A stretch of 64,000 bases of DNA, taken from the NCBI GenBank assembly GCA_029432775.1, contig JAROAZ010000005.1:62001-126000 (forward strand), written 5' to 3'. Below are positions 63,801 to 64,000 of the stretch, one piece after another (within the stretch, counting starts at the first letter, position 1; the number at the start of each line of letters is the position of its first letter). The notes beneath the pieces were generated by a model. It was not told the DNA's origin. It saw only the letters and a program-made list of their open reading frames with translations, and searched no databases. This stretch comes from Pontiellaceae bacterium B12227. GTDB lineage: Bacteria > Verrucomicrobiota > Kiritimatiellia > Kiritimatiellales > Pontiellaceae. Made by a program: the position numbers and the translations under genes.

Positions 63801-64000
63801 CCCTGACTAATTCAGCTGCGTTTATGGCCAAGCACAGTGGAACGGCGACGGTTGACGATTTCCGGGTCGCGGCCGGTTGTTCGATTGGCATGGTCAGCGG
63901 AACGGCGCTGGATGGTGGTTTGGCGCTGACCGGCAATGGCACAATCTTTTTCAACGCTACGGCGGCGAACCGTAAGCTCACCATTGATTCGTTGATGAAC
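60803..64000 (+). CDS. SASA plus SGNH double esterase followed by type-II modules, 3' end missing
   Basis: At least 1066 residues; the frame stays open to the right edge. The start is ATG 60803 or 60806 after GAGGGGG. The signal peptide ends near AAAQAE. Residues 23-205 are a beta domain. Residues 210-450 are a SASA (sialate O-acetylesterase-type) domain: VYLIAGQSNADGRA, IKVTKGGSNLHSNW, LIWHQGESDIS and QDGTHFNPVSQ. Residues 460-670 are an SGNH hydrolase: LVFFGDSITAAG, VVIYIGINDVWHW and the Asp-His of SDTVHMNATGN. From 680 type-II modules begin (WETGADWSDGNPASAGNDYV), one complete and a second cut by the edge. It should remove two kinds of acetyl or other acyl groups while the modules hold it at the surface or on substrate. 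Confidence 0.87.
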   Translation, partial: MMKKILCAYVVSLLATAAAQAEVVAEFNFAGNAAASSDSSIYSTVSVFNVGVGAISGDLVSASGAETTQSGDVDPAGAGAQYHSFTVTVTNLDAGETLDLTSLTYTYTVLHPLNFAVGLYSSVDGFASTAAQLDGVDTGTDYTNPQTFNQTATLSGSGFQGLENNDVVEFRFYLADGSSSASRTHQLDDIVLNGSVQGGVEEGIDVYLIAGQSNADGRAATNDLTGRLAGWAGEQTNAPSYYANPINGDPINPSYLTGWTNMMPGFSVAPGYTGDLPSPTFGPGISFGKMMVDSDPNQDIALIKVTKGGSNLHSNWSPAGNGFMWQTFTNHVTVAMQQLADAGETATIRGLIWHQGESDISRTSAEYTADLTSFLAAVRSFTGVANLPIVMGELSDTYSARTVDMNAVAELDPNTSIASSDGLVTQDGTHFNPVSQLRLGRRFAATLQSLPETSALVDNDTLVFFGDSITAAGTDPDGYITLFAADVAAAYPSGGIQVIGAGVGGNKVADLMARLDADVLSHNPSIVVIYIGINDVWHWTKPDPVTGLPREGTTAENYHAGLLDLVQRVKATGGRAVLCTPTVISEAANPDDPNYVMLEEFSAICRTVAQQTGSQLVDLRNIFTDYNLLNNTADATSGILTSDTVHMNATGNQLIADTLVDAFSVAASTNPGITITQTGANSVGESWETGADWSDGNPASAGNDYVNQTSGWTTRTPGATGPVFPGVSLTMTNGAILRCKHSGTASISDLIISAGSQLDNGGASCAIDGNLALVGSGSVNFDSQIESRLTTIESLVTADSTIDTININMTQTPWTAPSDTGGFVLNNASNVFSGIWNVSVGMLKGAGLGSASFNVGALGYLDIDGTYLNTNANLTIESGGVMLLDEFVSVGSATIWGAALAPGIYSGADLRAHAGYGGAFDSASLDTATLAVGVDAQPPRPLVTQTAGHGATSALGWDTASSWSDGLAPSADKDYVNNSSGMQTRSPQSSNPVFAGASLTLTNSAAFMAKHSGTATVDDFRVAAGCSIGMVSGTALDGGLALTGNGTIFFNATAANRKLTIDSLMN

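Overview
The window looks like a chromosomal region of a marine, polysaccharide-degrading member of the PVC group, most likely Kiritimatiellota (Pontiella-like). The grounds are many exported sulfatases and glycosidases, PEP-CTERM proteins ending in IPEP plus a hydrophobic segment and basic tail, long secreted beta-rich proteins with a C-terminal FYR-type domain, SHD1 and TonB-like-stalk membrane proteins, no SusC/SusD pair, and a palindromic repeat whose translation reads AGRLRYKRRTAGVPPA. This assignment is inference; no rRNA, tRNA, transporter or housekeeping gene is present to confirm it.

Layout. Positions 2-1171: 3' end of a beta-helix PEP-CTERM protein. 1466-5398: a membrane-stalk/VWA-like protein converging on two-component system 1 (NarL-type regulator and a sensor kinase with a periplasmic discoidin-like region). 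5627-12668: three secreted proteins sharing an N-terminal module of about 230 residues. 12758-21264: operon of a GH95-like enzyme, an esterase/beta-propeller fusion and two tandem sulfatases. 21645-23183: a third sulfatase. 23424-28029: a membrane-stalk/PA14/SHD1 protein and a GH115 glucuronidase. 28061-30730: two-component system 2, a paralogue of system 1. 30830-33598 (minus): a protein with three copies of a second beta-rich module. 33998-47226: six-gene operon (putative TIM-barrel hydrolase, CBM6-like/LamG protein, PhoD-like enzyme, a triple SGNH-esterase/alpha-beta hydrolase/sulfatase fusion, a sulfatase, an esterase with NPCBM). 47529-59586: operon of two GH116 enzymes and a second copy of the TIM-barrel plus CBM6-like pair. 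59874-60677: a small PEP-CTERM protein. 60803 to the right edge: a SASA plus SGNH double esterase followed by repeated beta modules; its stop lies outside the window.

How it fits together. The enzymes suit a sulfated, acetylated polysaccharide with uronic acid and fucose- or galactose-type side groups (fucoidan-like is one option): sulfatases and esterases strip substituents, GH95, GH115 and GH116 remove sugars, and the module-bearing proteins may bind or scaffold substrate at the cell surface.

The strongest new signal is regulatory. Eight transcription starts carry the same layout: a 16-bp site TCC-N10-GGA, usually with the fuller palindrome TCCTnn-N4-nnAGGA, followed after exactly 22 bases by a -10-like hexamer TAnnnT. 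A ninth site has the hexamer shifted by one base. This places the palindrome near -42.5, the position used by class II and LuxR-family activators. The two NarL-type regulators are natural candidates to bind it, so sensors, regulators, operators and enzymes may form one sugar-responsive regulon.
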